A DNA stretch of 43,283 nt, taken from contig PFUR01000086.1 in the NCBI GenBank assembly GCA_002790195.1, positions 64,135 through 107,417 of the forward strand. The letters run 5' to 3'. Position 1 is the first letter of the stretch, and every line of letters starts with the position of its first letter. The stretch is from Flavobacteriales bacterium CG_4_9_14_3_um_filter_40_17 (GTDB lineage: Bacteria; Bacteroidota; Bacteroidia; Flavobacteriales; Flavobacteriaceae). Positions 31,890-39,621 of this stretch are shown here, piece after piece. Under the pieces are notes generated by a model, which saw only the letters and a list, made by a program, of their open reading frames with translations, ran no database searches and was not told where the DNA came from. A program made the translations under genes and the position numbers.

Positions 31890-32411
31890 ATGCCCTATAA
31901 TGATTTGAATAATTCTGAATACGCCCCGTTTTACAAACCTTATATTGAAGAAATAGGGCAGGAGTTGGACATCCTAACTGGATTGGAGTTGATTGGAAAT
32001 GAATTTGTTGATTTAATAAATTCACTTTCAGAAGATAAGCTCAATTTTGCTTATGCCGAAAACAAATGGACAATCAAAGAAGTAATTGTCCACCTGATTG
32101 ATTCCGAGCGTATTTTCAGTTACCGCGCTTTGCGTTTTGCCCGCAACGACCAAACAGATTTGAGCGGATTTGAGGAAAACGATTATGTTCCGTTTTCAGA
32201 TGCAAATAAACGATCAAAAAGCGATCTAATCGCTGAATTTAAAACTGTTAGGACTTCTACCATCAGTCTTTTTCAATCTTTTTCAGATGAAATGTTGCTT
32301 CGGGCAGGAACCATCGGTGGGAATACCATGTCGGTACGTGCTTTGGGATTTATCATTTTGGGCCATCAAAAACACCATATCAACGTTGTGAAGGTGCGTT
32401 ATTTAATCTGA
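31890..32411 (+). CDS. DinB-family (DinB_2) putative metal-dependent enzyme
   Basis: The 173-residue protein is a four-helix-bundle DinB/YfiT-type protein. The likely metal-binding His residues are in WTIKEVIVHLIDSERIFSYR (~60) and GHQKHHINVVKVRYL at the C terminus (about 157-171). FARNDQTDLSGFEENDYVP is a familiar family segment. Relatives include thiol-dependent transferases (bacillithiol or mycothiol type) and many proteins of unknown role; the activity here is not readable. It starts 11 bases after ppc and is probably co-transcribed. It marks the left border of the restriction-modification insert. Confidence 0.87.
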   Translation: MPYNDLNNSEYAPFYKPYIEEIGQELDILTGLELIGNEFVDLINSLSEDKLNFAYAENKWTIKEVIVHLIDSERIFSYRALRFARNDQTDLSGFEENDYVPFSDANKRSKSDLIAEFKTVRTSTISLFQSFSDEMLLRAGTIGGNTMSVRALGFIILGHQKHHINVVKVRYLI

Positions 32412-32432
32412 TACAACAGTGGTTGAGCGTTG

Positions 32433-32456
32433 GTTACTGAGCGAAGCTGAAGTAAC
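32433..32456. repeat. Short inverted repeat left of the restriction-modification locus
   Basis: GTTACT (32433-32438) and AGTAAC (32451-32456) flank GAGCGAAGCTGA. Sequences of the form GTTACTGAGCG...GAAGTAAC are, from memory, frequent dispersed repeats in Flavobacteria. It lies 22 bases after the DinB gene stop and could be a border of the inserted locus or a weak terminator. Confidence 0.35.
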
Positions 32457-32563
32457 TAAATGAATACTTAGATTTGATGTTTCTTATATGGGTGTTATTC
32501 AATCTCATACCACAAAAATAAAAACCTATTATAAAGCTTCAACAAAAAGTATTAATTTAGGCA

Positions 32564-33352
32564 ATGAATAATAACGATGAGATTAAAATGAAGTATAAAT
32601 ATGTTGATTTTATTTCGGATGAACACTTTTTGGATTGCGTAGCAAATCTTCACAAAGCATACCTAAAAGCTAAAAACAACATTTCAAAAAAGAATTTTTA
32701 CACCAATAAGGTTGACACGATCAAGTTAACTTTTGATGCAAAATTCAATAACATTGACGAGGAAAGTTTAATTCAAGCTGAAATATTGCGCCAAATCGAT
32801 AAATCAATAAACAATTCCATCGGGACTTTTCACGAGCAAATATTGGGCGGAATTAAAGGTTTTGAAGTTGGAAATCTGAGTGGTTTTGACATTAAAGCGC
32901 ATGACGACAGTTTGTTTGCGGATATCAAAAACAAGCATAACACGATGAATAGTAGTTCAGCAGAAGCTCTTTTCCAGAAATTATCCAAATATGCGGACTC
33001 ATATAAAAAATCTAAATGTTATTGGGTTCAAGTTTTAGCAAAAAGTAGTTTTTGTGAACTTTGGAAAGGAGAAATTAATGGAAAAGAATACAGTCATAGC
33101 AGGGTGTACAAAATTTCAGGCGACCAATTTTATGCGTTACTTTCAGGTAAAGAAAATGCACTTTTTCAATTGTACAAAGTCTTGCCAACAGCTATAAACG
33201 ACTATTTGAATTCAATACAAAAAAGCGATACAGTTATAGAAAATTCTGCATTGGATGAAATAAAGTCAGAAACCAAGACTTCAAAAAGAGTTATTTTAGA
33301 TCAAATAACTTTTGAAAATTATAGTTATTATCTCGGTTTTGATAAGTTGTAA
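32564..33352 (+). CDS. Type II restriction endonuclease, Eco47II-like
   Basis: The 262-residue protein resembles the Eco47II family, whose known members cut GGWCC or GGNCC. The PD-(D/E)xK site is visible as GFDIKAHDD (catalytic Asp) followed by FADIKNKHNTMNSSS (acid and Lys in DIK-N-K), with NSIGTFHEQILGGIKGFE just before and YWVQVLAKSS after. The family call is from memory of these motifs, so the exact recognition sequence is uncertain. TAATTTAG (32553-32560), a near -7 box, ends only 3 bases before the first ATG, so translation may really start at the ATG at 32588 (MKYKYVDF). The gene converges with the methyltransferase gene and overlaps it by 25 bases. It is AT-rich. Confidence 0.8.
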   Translation: MNNNDEIKMKYKYVDFISDEHFLDCVANLHKAYLKAKNNISKKNFYTNKVDTIKLTFDAKFNNIDEESLIQAEILRQIDKSINNSIGTFHEQILGGIKGFEVGNLSGFDIKAHDDSLFADIKNKHNTMNSSSAEALFQKLSKYADSYKKSKCYWVQVLAKSSFCELWKGEINGKEYSHSRVYKISGDQFYALLSGKENALFQLYKVLPTAINDYLNSIQKSDTVIENSALDEIKSETKTSKRVILDQITFENYSYYLGFDKL

Positions 33353-34566
33353 TAGGTATTCAAAAAATTAATAATTGAATAACCTACTTCTTTTCCTAAA
33401 TTAACAGGAACAGCATTTCCAATCTGCTTATATTGTTGCGCAACAGAACCTTCAAATTTCCAATCGTCAGGAAAAGTTTGAATCCTTGCATATTCCCGAA
33501 CCGTGAACGGCCGGGTTTCTTCGGGATGGCATCTTTCGGTTTGCTTTTGTGCCGGGCTGCAAGTTAATGTCAAACAAGGTTCATCCCAACCAATTCTTCT
33601 TGCAATTCCTGTTTTTCCACCACCAAGATGAAAACTTCCGCCCATAAATTCTTTTTGAATTTCAAGAGGTAAATCCCGCCAATATCCTTTTTGTGGAACT
33701 AATTTCAACACATCTATTTTGCTTTTCGGGTATGTTGAACCTTCTGATTTTGGAACATCACAATCAAACAAATCACCTTTTTTAAGTGCGTCTTTTAAAT
33801 TGTATATTTTTTTATATGGTTTTGGATATTCGTATTGCAAATCAATATCTTTTCTAATCCCAACTAAAATTAATCGTTCACGTTTTTGCGGAACATTGTA
33901 ATTTATTGCTTTAAGCACTTGAACAGGTACAACATTATATCCAATTTCATCGAGAATTGAAATCATTCCTTGCAACGTCTTTCCATTTTCGTGACTTAAT
34001 AATCCACGAACATTTTCACCAATACAGATTGGAGGATTCACTTCTTTTACAACTCTTGCATATTCGTAAAACAAAGTTCCCCGGGCATCTGACAAACCTA
34101 ATTTTTTTCCGGCATAACTGAATGCTTGACATGGAAATCCACCAGTTACTACATCAACTTTATCATGATATTCAGAAAAATCAAAAGACTTAATATCACC
34201 TTCCAAGACATTCCAATTCGGACGATTTTTTCTCAAAGTATTGCAAGCCCATTTATCAATTTCATTTAAAGCTACACATTTTAAACCAGCTTTTTCCATT
34301 CCAACCGCCAAACCTCCTGCGCCGGCAAAAAGTTCTAAAACGGTATATTCATTATGTGGTTTAACATAATTTGAAACCGTTTCTTGACTATTTGTATCCA
34401 AAAAACCGGCAAACAAAGTATCTACATCAGATTTTCTGTAAACCCTGTAATTACTCATTGGTTCACGTACAGCAGAAAGTTTTCCCTCTTTATCCCAACG
34501 CCTCAATGTTTCTTTGCTTTTTCCAATGTATTCAGATGTTTCTGAAAGTGTCATATATTCATTCAT
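33328..34566 (-). CDS. DNA cytosine-5 methyltransferase with N-terminal HTH domain
   Basis: This is the cognate methyltransferase of the pair. I start at the ATG at 34564-34566; a TTG two codons earlier is less likely. Residues ~4-55 form a MerR/excisionase-like winged HTH (YMTLSETSEYIGKSKETLRR, then EGKLSAVREPMSNYRVYRKSDV). The m5C methyltransferase follows: motif I VLELFAGAGGLAVGMEKAG, motif IV GGFPCQAFSYAG with the catalytic Cys, motif VI IGENVRGLL, motif VIII QKRERLILVG, a short target-recognition region (about 255-345, with GGSFHLGGGKTGIARRI) and motifs IX-X (REYARIQTFPDDW, QIGNAVPVNLG). The fused HTH suggests that the enzyme also controls transcription of the locus. It has its own promoter and an inverted repeat just before the start. 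Confidence 0.93.
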   Translation of the reverse strand: MNEYMTLSETSEYIGKSKETLRRWDKEGKLSAVREPMSNYRVYRKSDVDTLFAGFLDTNSQETVSNYVKPHNEYTVLELFAGAGGLAVGMEKAGLKCVALNEIDKWACNTLRKNRPNWNVLEGDIKSFDFSEYHDKVDVVTGGFPCQAFSYAGKKLGLSDARGTLFYEYARVVKEVNPPICIGENVRGLLSHENGKTLQGMISILDEIGYNVVPVQVLKAINYNVPQKRERLILVGIRKDIDLQYEYPKPYKKIYNLKDALKKGDLFDCDVPKSEGSTYPKSKIDVLKLVPQKGYWRDLPLEIQKEFMGGSFHLGGGKTGIARRIGWDEPCLTLTCSPAQKQTERCHPEETRPFTVREYARIQTFPDDWKFEGSVAQQYKQIGNAVPVNLGKEVGYSIINFLNTYYNLSKPR

Positions 34567-34578
34567 AACCAAATTGTT

Positions 34579-34597
34579 TAACCTTACACAAGGGTTA
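34579..34597. promoter_or_regulatory. Inverted repeat at the methyltransferase start, operator candidate
   Basis: TAACCTT-ACAC-AAGGGTTA is an inverted repeat with one unpaired base. It lies directly downstream of the -7 box (34598-34605), over the expected transcription start and 12 bases before the ATG. A bound protein would block the methyltransferase promoter; the HTH domain of the enzyme is the obvious candidate. It could alternatively be a 5' UTR hairpin. Confidence 0.45.
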
Positions 34598-34627
34598 CAA
34601 ATTTAATAGAAAAATCGGAATAAACAA
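34598..34627 (-). promoter_or_regulatory. Promoter of the methyltransferase gene
   Basis: On the minus strand a TTG (plus 34625-34627) is followed after 19 bases by TAAATTTG (plus 34598-34605), a full match to the Bacteroidota consensus in both boxes and spacing. The ATG lies 31 bases downstream of the -7 box. Confidence 0.65.
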
Positions 34628-34708
34628 TTGAATAAAAAGCAAGAAAGACAGTTCATTATTTGCTAAAAAAGGCTTGGGCAATTGATATAATTTGAAAACT
34701 GGTTTATA

Positions 34709-34839
34709 AACCTGAGTTCGATTATTTTTATCGGGATGACGTTTTTTGAATCCAAAATAATGGTTTTCGATACAATTCCGATTCGTGCCTCATCGGAATC
34801 ACTCAAACTGACACATTTTGGTTTAATCGAACTCATGTT
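34709..34839 (-). mobile_element. MITE-like palindromic element, copy 2 (131 bp, inverted)
   Basis: The left end AACCTGAGTTCGATTA (34709-34724) is identical to that of copy 1; the right end TAATCGAACTCATGTT (34824-34839) differs by one base. Read on the minus strand the interior matches the left half of copy 1: CCAAAATGTGTCAGTTTGAG, then a hairpin ATTCCGAT/ATCGGAAT, then TGTATCGAAAACC and ATTTTGGAT. It lacks about 54 bases found in the right half of copy 1. It fills the gap between the restriction-modification locus and menC and ends exactly one base before the menC stop codon. No target duplication is evident. Confidence 0.72.
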
Positions 34840-35877
34840 CTAAATAAAAGACACATCCCAACTTTTAGACGAGTCATACCAAAGTTGGCCGTTGGTTACG
34901 GTAAGCGGGCTGTCGAAGTTGTTTGTGAAAAGCCCGCCGGTGCCCAGTCCTTGCGGCAGCGTGTTTTTCAGCGTGCAAGCCCACTGCGCGATGGCGTTTA
35001 GGCCGATATTGCTTTCTAAAGCGGAGGTTATCCACCAACCGATTCCGAGTGAATCAGCAAGGCCAATCCATTCTTTTGCGCCTAAAAATCCGCCCACCAA
35101 AGCAGGTTTTAGGATGATGAATTGCGGGCGAATGGTTTTGAGCAGTTTCAGTTTATCTTCTTTTTCAAACACACCGATTAATTCTTCATCAAGCGCGATG
35201 GGAAACGGCGGATTTTCGCACAATGAAGCCATTTCGTTTATTTGCCCCGCCTTGATGGGTTGTTCGATGCTGTGAATATGCAATGCTGCCAATCGATGGA
35301 GTTTTTGTAAAGCATCAGTAGGCGAGAAGGCACCATTTGCATCTACCCGAAGTTCGATTGCTTCCGGTGAAAAATCATTTCGAATGGTTTTTAACAACTG
35401 TAACTCGGTTTCAAAATCGATTGCGCCTATTTTCAGTTTGATACACCGAAAACCCTCCGCGATTTTTTGATTGATTTGGTCGCGCATTTCAGCATCATTC
35501 CCCATCCAGATCAGTCCGTTGATGGCGATGGAAGCTTGAGAAGAAACAAAATCGGAGGGAAAAATTTCAAACGGATGCTTGCCTGCTAATGATAAAAAAG
35601 CTGTTTCCAATCCAAATTGAATGGAGGGAAATTCTTTGAGCATTTCCAAAAGCTTGGTTTTGCCCAAATGAATGTTATCGCACACCCACCGTAGTTTTTC
35701 TTCGTAATCGGGGCGGTCGTCTGCACTCAGGCCACGAAAAACAGCACATTCACCAATTCCCTTTTGATTACCTTCCTCAAGTGTCAAAAACCAAGTTTCT
35801 TTGTTGTGAAGTATTCCTCTTGAAGTGCCGGAAGGTTTTTTAAAATTAAGTAAATATTTTTGAAATGAAACTTTCAA
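34840..35877 (-). CDS. menC: o-Succinylbenzoate synthase MenC
   Basis: MenC dehydrates SHCHC to o-succinylbenzoate in menaquinone synthesis. The 345-residue protein belongs to the enolase superfamily: the capping domain starts KYLLNFKKPSGTSRGILHNK, typical of Bacteroidota MenC. The barrel carries the catalytic Lys in CIKLKIGAIDFE, the metal-binding Asp/Glu/Asp in ELRVDANGAFS, SIEQPI and ALDEELIG, and the second Lys in FIILKPALVGGF. A dipeptide epimerase is the main alternative. The start is a TTG (35875-35877), 2 bases after the stop of the upstream UPF0173 gene; the next residues match the family N terminus, which supports it. The TAG stop directly touches the palindromic element. Confidence 0.82.
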   Translation of the reverse strand: MKVSFQKYLLNFKKPSGTSRGILHNKETWFLTLEEGNQKGIGECAVFRGLSADDRPDYEEKLRWVCDNIHLGKTKLLEMLKEFPSIQFGLETAFLSLAGKHPFEIFPSDFVSSQASIAINGLIWMGNDAEMRDQINQKIAEGFRCIKLKIGAIDFETELQLLKTIRNDFSPEAIELRVDANGAFSPTDALQKLHRLAALHIHSIEQPIKAGQINEMASLCENPPFPIALDEELIGVFEKEDKLKLLKTIRPQFIILKPALVGGFLGAKEWIGLADSLGIGWWITSALESNIGLNAIAQWACTLKNTLPQGLGTGGLFTNNFDSPLTVTNGQLWYDSSKSWDVSFI

Positions 35878-35879
35878 AA

Positions 35880-36557
35880 TCAGATGTTTATGCTTTCGCC
35901 GATTTCTAAAAGATGTAGTTTGACACCGTTGTCCAAAAACTTTTCTACAGCTTTTTCGTGGTCGATGACGATGTATCCGAACGTGTCAAAATGCACGCCC
36001 AAGACGTTATTGACGTTTAAAAACTGTGCAGCTTTCAGCGCGTCGTCCACACCCATGGTAAAGTTGTCTCCCACCGGCAAAATAGCCAAATCGAGTTGGG
36101 TTTGTTCACCGATAAGTTTCATGTCATAGGAGAGTGCCGTATCGCCGGAAAGATAGATGTTTTTAGTTTCGGTTTCTATCACAAAACCGCCCGGATTACC
36201 CCCATACGAACCGTCGGCAAAGGATGAGGAATGAATAGCATTGACGAATTTCAGCTTTCCGAAATCGAAATTCCAACTACCTCCGTGATTCATCGGGTGG
36301 CCTTCGATGCCTTTTTGTCCGAAATGGGTGACAATTTCGTAGTTTGAAACTACTTTAGCCCCCGTGTTTTTAGCGATGGCTTCCACATCGAGTATGTGGT
36401 CTTGATGAGCATGTGTAACCAAGATGTAATCTGCTTTCAGTTTTGAAATATCAATTCCCGCCGCTTTTTCATTCGCAGTAATAAACGGATCGACCATCAA
36501 ATGCTTGTTACCGATTTGAATTCCAAGCGCGGAATGTCCGTAAAAAGTAATCTTCAT
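35880..36557 (-). CDS. UPF0173-family metal-dependent hydrolase (metallo-beta-lactamase fold)
   Basis: The 225-residue protein has the MBL-fold motif THAHQDHILD (~49-58, HxHxDH), the starting ITFYGHSALGIQIGNKHLMV, DPFITAN, YLSGDTALSYDM with a later metal Asp, and VLGVHFDTFGYI with the last His. UPF0173 proteins are common but uncharacterised; the substrate is unknown. Cytosolic, with no signal peptide. It precedes menC by 2 bases and is clearly in one operon with it, so a role in quinone metabolism or in clearing a by-product is a reasonable guess, not evidence. Confidence 0.92.
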   Translation of the reverse strand: MKITFYGHSALGIQIGNKHLMVDPFITANEKAAGIDISKLKADYILVTHAHQDHILDVEAIAKNTGAKVVSNYEIVTHFGQKGIEGHPMNHGGSWNFDFGKLKFVNAIHSSSFADGSYGGNPGGFVIETETKNIYLSGDTALSYDMKLIGEQTQLDLAILPVGDNFTMGVDDALKAAQFLNVNNVLGVHFDTFGYIVIDHEKAVEKFLDNGVKLHLLEIGESINI

Positions 36558-36718
36558 GGTATGTGTTTTTAAGAATTATTCTGATATAAGTGAACAATAA
36601 TCTGAATGGTGAAATTACAATTAATTTGGATTTTTTTGGTGTACTTGTTCTGCAAGCATGATTGAATTTTATTGAGACCTTGAAACCTTAAAAAGTTGAA
36701 TTTGTTTCCATTACAAAA

Positions 36719-37099
36719 TTATTGCATACGGTATCTTATTTTTAAACTATCCCCTTCAAAAGATAATGTAGGCAAGTACCTAATTTCAAAATTATTTTGA
36801 TACCATTCGGTGTGATATTTTTCGTCCAGTTTGCCTTCTAATTTTAATCTAAAATATCTACCTGCTCCATTTTCAATTTCGAGCGTTGCCCCTCCATTCA
36901 CATAACCCGAAATTTCCATCTCTATGGATGTAATCATCTCGTCTTCATTCTCAATTGGGAAAAATAGTGTATCTGTAAAAGGCTTGCTTAGACTGTGATA
37001 TGTTTTAACTTCATAATGTTTATTTTCAGGACTGAAACTTAGGCATGAAAAAACAAAAAATGCCGGTAGCAGCTTAAAAAATAAATGGATGCTTTTCAT
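36719..37099 (-). CDS. Small predicted lipoprotein of unknown function
   Basis: The open frame begins at 37198, but I start at the ATG at 37097-37099 because it gives a typical export signal: MKSIHLFFKLLPAFFVFSC with the likely lipidated Cys at 19. The resulting 126-residue protein has a beta-rich mature part (EVKTYHSLSK, then ITSIEMEISGYVNGGATLEI, then FRLKLEGK and YLPTLSFEGDSLKIRYR). This looks like a small beta-sandwich with a Gly-rich turn. I do not recognise a family. It is AT-rich and stands alone on its strand, 161 bases downstream of the UPF0173 start and divergent from the PBP gene. Confidence 0.62.
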   Translation of the reverse strand: MKSIHLFFKLLPAFFVFSCLSFSPENKHYEVKTYHSLSKPFTDTLFFPIENEDEMITSIEMEISGYVNGGATLEIENGAGRYFRLKLEGKLDEKYHTEWYQNNFEIRYLPTLSFEGDSLKIRYRMQ

Positions 37100-37426
37100 T
37101 TTAATTGAACTTTTGCTATATTTTACAAACAAATCTTCCATTATTTCTAAAATTATTAGTATATAAATCATATTGACTTTTAAATATGCTAATAACACAG
37201 TAAAGGGATTTCAAAGCAAATCTAATCAAATAATCTCAAAACATAACAGGCTGAAAATAGAACTTTACTTTGCTTTGAATGGTAACTTTACTAATTGTAA
37301 ACCAAAATTCAAATTATACTACAAGATATAGACGAAAAGTAGGTTTAATTTCGTTTTGTAGCATTGCTGATGGTTTTTTAAAGAAATTTTGACACCATCG
37401 ATATAGAAAAACACGAAAAATTCGAC
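37100..37426. other. Divergent intergenic region with repeats
   Basis: This AT-rich stretch between a lipoprotein gene and the PBP gene holds an 11-bp perfect inverted repeat, TTCAAAGCAAA (37210-37220) and TTTGCTTTGAA (37269-37279), and a 9-bp direct repeat AACTTTACT (37261-37269 and 37284-37292). TAATTTCG at 37346-37353 is a near -7 box for the PBP gene, 73 bases before its ATG. The open frame of the lipoprotein gene extends into the first 99 bases, but I consider that part untranslated. Confidence 0.45.
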
Positions 37427-39595
37427 ATGCAGTTCCCCAAAAAATCAACTTTAATAAAATATCTGAAATATTTTTCTCTTCTCATCTTTTCACTCGTCCT
37501 GTTGGGCGGGTCGTTTTTTGGGAGTGTATATCTCGGCGTTTTCGGCTCTTTGCCGGGTAAGGCAGAATTGGCCGACATCAGCAACGAAGAGGCTTCGCAG
37601 GTAATTTCGTCAGACAGTATCATTATCGGGAAATTTTTTGCTGAAAATCGCACCAACATCACTTGGGAAGATGTACCTGAGCAACTTAAAAATGCATTAA
37701 TTGCAACAGAAGACAAACGCTTTTTCACCCACAAAGGGTACGATTTGAAAAGTTATGTCCGCGTTTTTTTTAGAAGTATTCTCTTTCGCGACAGCAAAGG
37801 TGGAGGCGGCAGTACCTTGACGCAACAGTTGGTCAAAAATCTTTTCGGTCGTAAGGATTACAGCATCTTGAGCATGCCGGTCAATAAGGCCAAAGAAATG
37901 ATTATTGCCGCCCGCTTGGAAGGCCTTTACACCAAGGAAGAGTTGTTGTTGCTCTATCTCAACTCAGTGCCTTTCGGCGAAGATGTGTATGGAGTGGAGT
38001 CTGCGGCACATAGGTATTTTAATAAAACCACCCGTGAACTTAAAACAGAAGAATCGGCGGTTTTGATTGGTTTGCTGAAGGCAAATACTTATTTCAATCC
38101 CCGGCTGAATCCGCAACACTCCCTCGAACGCAGAAATACGGTTTTGGCTTTGATGGAAAAACAGCAGTATCTATCCGTAGAAGAGGCAGACAGCCTGAAA
38201 AAATTGCCCCTCTATCTGAACTACGAAAACATCAATATAGAGAATCCGGCAGGTTACTTTGTTTATCAGATCAAGAAAAATACACTTGACATTTTGGAAA
38301 ACATCAAAATCAAGACCGGCAAAGCCCACAATATCGAGCAAGACGGTTTGAAAATATACACCACCCTCAACATGCAAATGCAAGGGATGGCCGCTGAAAG
38401 CATCCGAAAACAGCTGGCGGCGATGCAAAAAGTATTGGACAAAGAACTTCAAAACCGGAATTTTAAAAATCGGTGGCATGCCAAAAAAAAGAAATGGGCT
38501 TCCGATTCTGACTTGAAAAACAGGGAAATGGAAGTGTTTGATTGGGAAGGTACAAAGGTCCGAAGCATGAACAAGCTCGACAGCCTTTGGCATTATTACA
38601 AGATGCTTCACGCAGCAGTGCTTATCACCAATCCCAAAAACGGAGCCGTCCTCAGTTGGGTAGGCGGCAATGACTACCGGATATTGCCCTTTGATATGGT
38701 GCTATCACATCGGCAAATTGCATCTGCTTTTAAGCCTATTTTATATGCCGCGGCATTGGAAGATAATTTCAATGCTTGCACCTACCTCAAGAATGAGGAA
38801 AAGAAATATCCGGAATACGACAATTGGCAACCACAAAATTTTGATCACAAATCTACTCGGGATAGCACGGTAGCGATGTGGTATGCGTTGGCAAATTCTA
38901 TCAACCTGCCCACGGTCGATCTGTATTTTAAATTGGGTAGGGAAAAACTCATCAACACCACCTCCCGACTGCATTTTCCGCATTTCCCTGCCAAAACACC
39001 TTCCATCGCTTTGGGCACGCTCGATCTGTCGCTTTTCGAGATTGTCCGCGCCTATGGTTCGTTTGCCAACCGCGGGATAATGGCCGAGCTGGTATTGATT
39101 GAAAAAATTGCAGATGCCCAAGGAAAAACTTTGTATCAAAGAAAAGATACCGAAGCGGAACAGGTTTTTAGTACAGAAACAGCCGAATTGATAACTGCAA
39201 TTTTGCAGAGAGCAATCAACCAAGGTACGGGAACAAAAATACGTACCCAATTCGGTATGCATGCCGATCTCGCCGGAAAAACGGGCACAGCTCAAGATTA
39301 TACCAATGCATGGTTTATCGCCTACACGCCCAATTTGGTAATAGGCACTTGGGTTGGCGCTTCCTCGCCCGATGTGCATTTTTACAACCAAAACGGTTCA
39401 GGTTCATCTTTGGCATTACCGATAGCCGGACAGCTGCTAAGCGCGATGGAAAAAGATGCAGTATTGAGGAAAAAATACCTTACAGATTTCAATTTCCCCA
39501 ATTCCGCTTACAGCGCGTTGGAATGTCAACCCTATCGAGAAAAGGGTGTCAAAGGTTTTTTTAAAAGATTGTTTGGGAAGAAGAAAAAGAATTGA
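37427..39595 (+). CDS. Class A penicillin-binding protein (transglycosylase-transpeptidase)
   Basis: The 722-residue bifunctional enzyme polymerises glycan strands and cross-links peptides in the periplasm. One N-terminal membrane anchor (LKYFSLLIFSLVLLGGSFFG) is followed by the GT51 domain: ATEDKRFFTHKGYDLKS (catalytic Glu), GGGGSTLTQQLVKNLF, and AKEMIIAARLE with LLLYLNSVPFG (about 85-260). The transpeptidase domain has SAFK in IASAFKPILYAAAL (nucleophile Ser), SxN as ANSINLPT and KTG in LAGKTGTAQDYTNAWF. The basic C terminus ends FKRLFGKKKKN. It is PBP1a/1c-like; the exact class is not assigned. A 26-base gap separates it from the converging VIT gene. Confidence 0.93.
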   Translation: MQFPKKSTLIKYLKYFSLLIFSLVLLGGSFFGSVYLGVFGSLPGKAELADISNEEASQVISSDSIIIGKFFAENRTNITWEDVPEQLKNALIATEDKRFFTHKGYDLKSYVRVFFRSILFRDSKGGGGSTLTQQLVKNLFGRKDYSILSMPVNKAKEMIIAARLEGLYTKEELLLLYLNSVPFGEDVYGVESAAHRYFNKTTRELKTEESAVLIGLLKANTYFNPRLNPQHSLERRNTVLALMEKQQYLSVEEADSLKKLPLYLNYENINIENPAGYFVYQIKKNTLDILENIKIKTGKAHNIEQDGLKIYTTLNMQMQGMAAESIRKQLAAMQKVLDKELQNRNFKNRWHAKKKKWASDSDLKNREMEVFDWEGTKVRSMNKLDSLWHYYKMLHAAVLITNPKNGAVLSWVGGNDYRILPFDMVLSHRQIASAFKPILYAAALEDNFNACTYLKNEEKKYPEYDNWQPQNFDHKSTRDSTVAMWYALANSINLPTVDLYFKLGREKLINTTSRLHFPHFPAKTPSIALGTLDLSLFEIVRAYGSFANRGIMAELVLIEKIADAQGKTLYQRKDTEAEQVFSTETAELITAILQRAINQGTGTKIRTQFGMHADLAGKTGTAQDYTNAWFIAYTPNLVIGTWVGASSPDVHFYNQNGSGSSLALPIAGQLLSAMEKDAVLRKKYLTDFNFPNSAYSALECQPYREKGVKGFFKRLFGKKKKN

Positions 39596-39621
39596 ATGAT
39601 TTATAGGGATGAATGCTTGGT

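Noticed and set aside
37100..37198. N-terminal extension of the lipoprotein gene to 37198
   Set aside because: Starting at 37198 would put 33 residues, including another hydrophobic stretch, in front of a standard lipoprotein signal; the internal ATG at 37099 is far more plausible.
38741..39391. 216-residue minus-strand frame inside the PBP gene
   Set aside because: Fully antisense to a class A PBP gene with all catalytic motifs; a codon-bias shadow.
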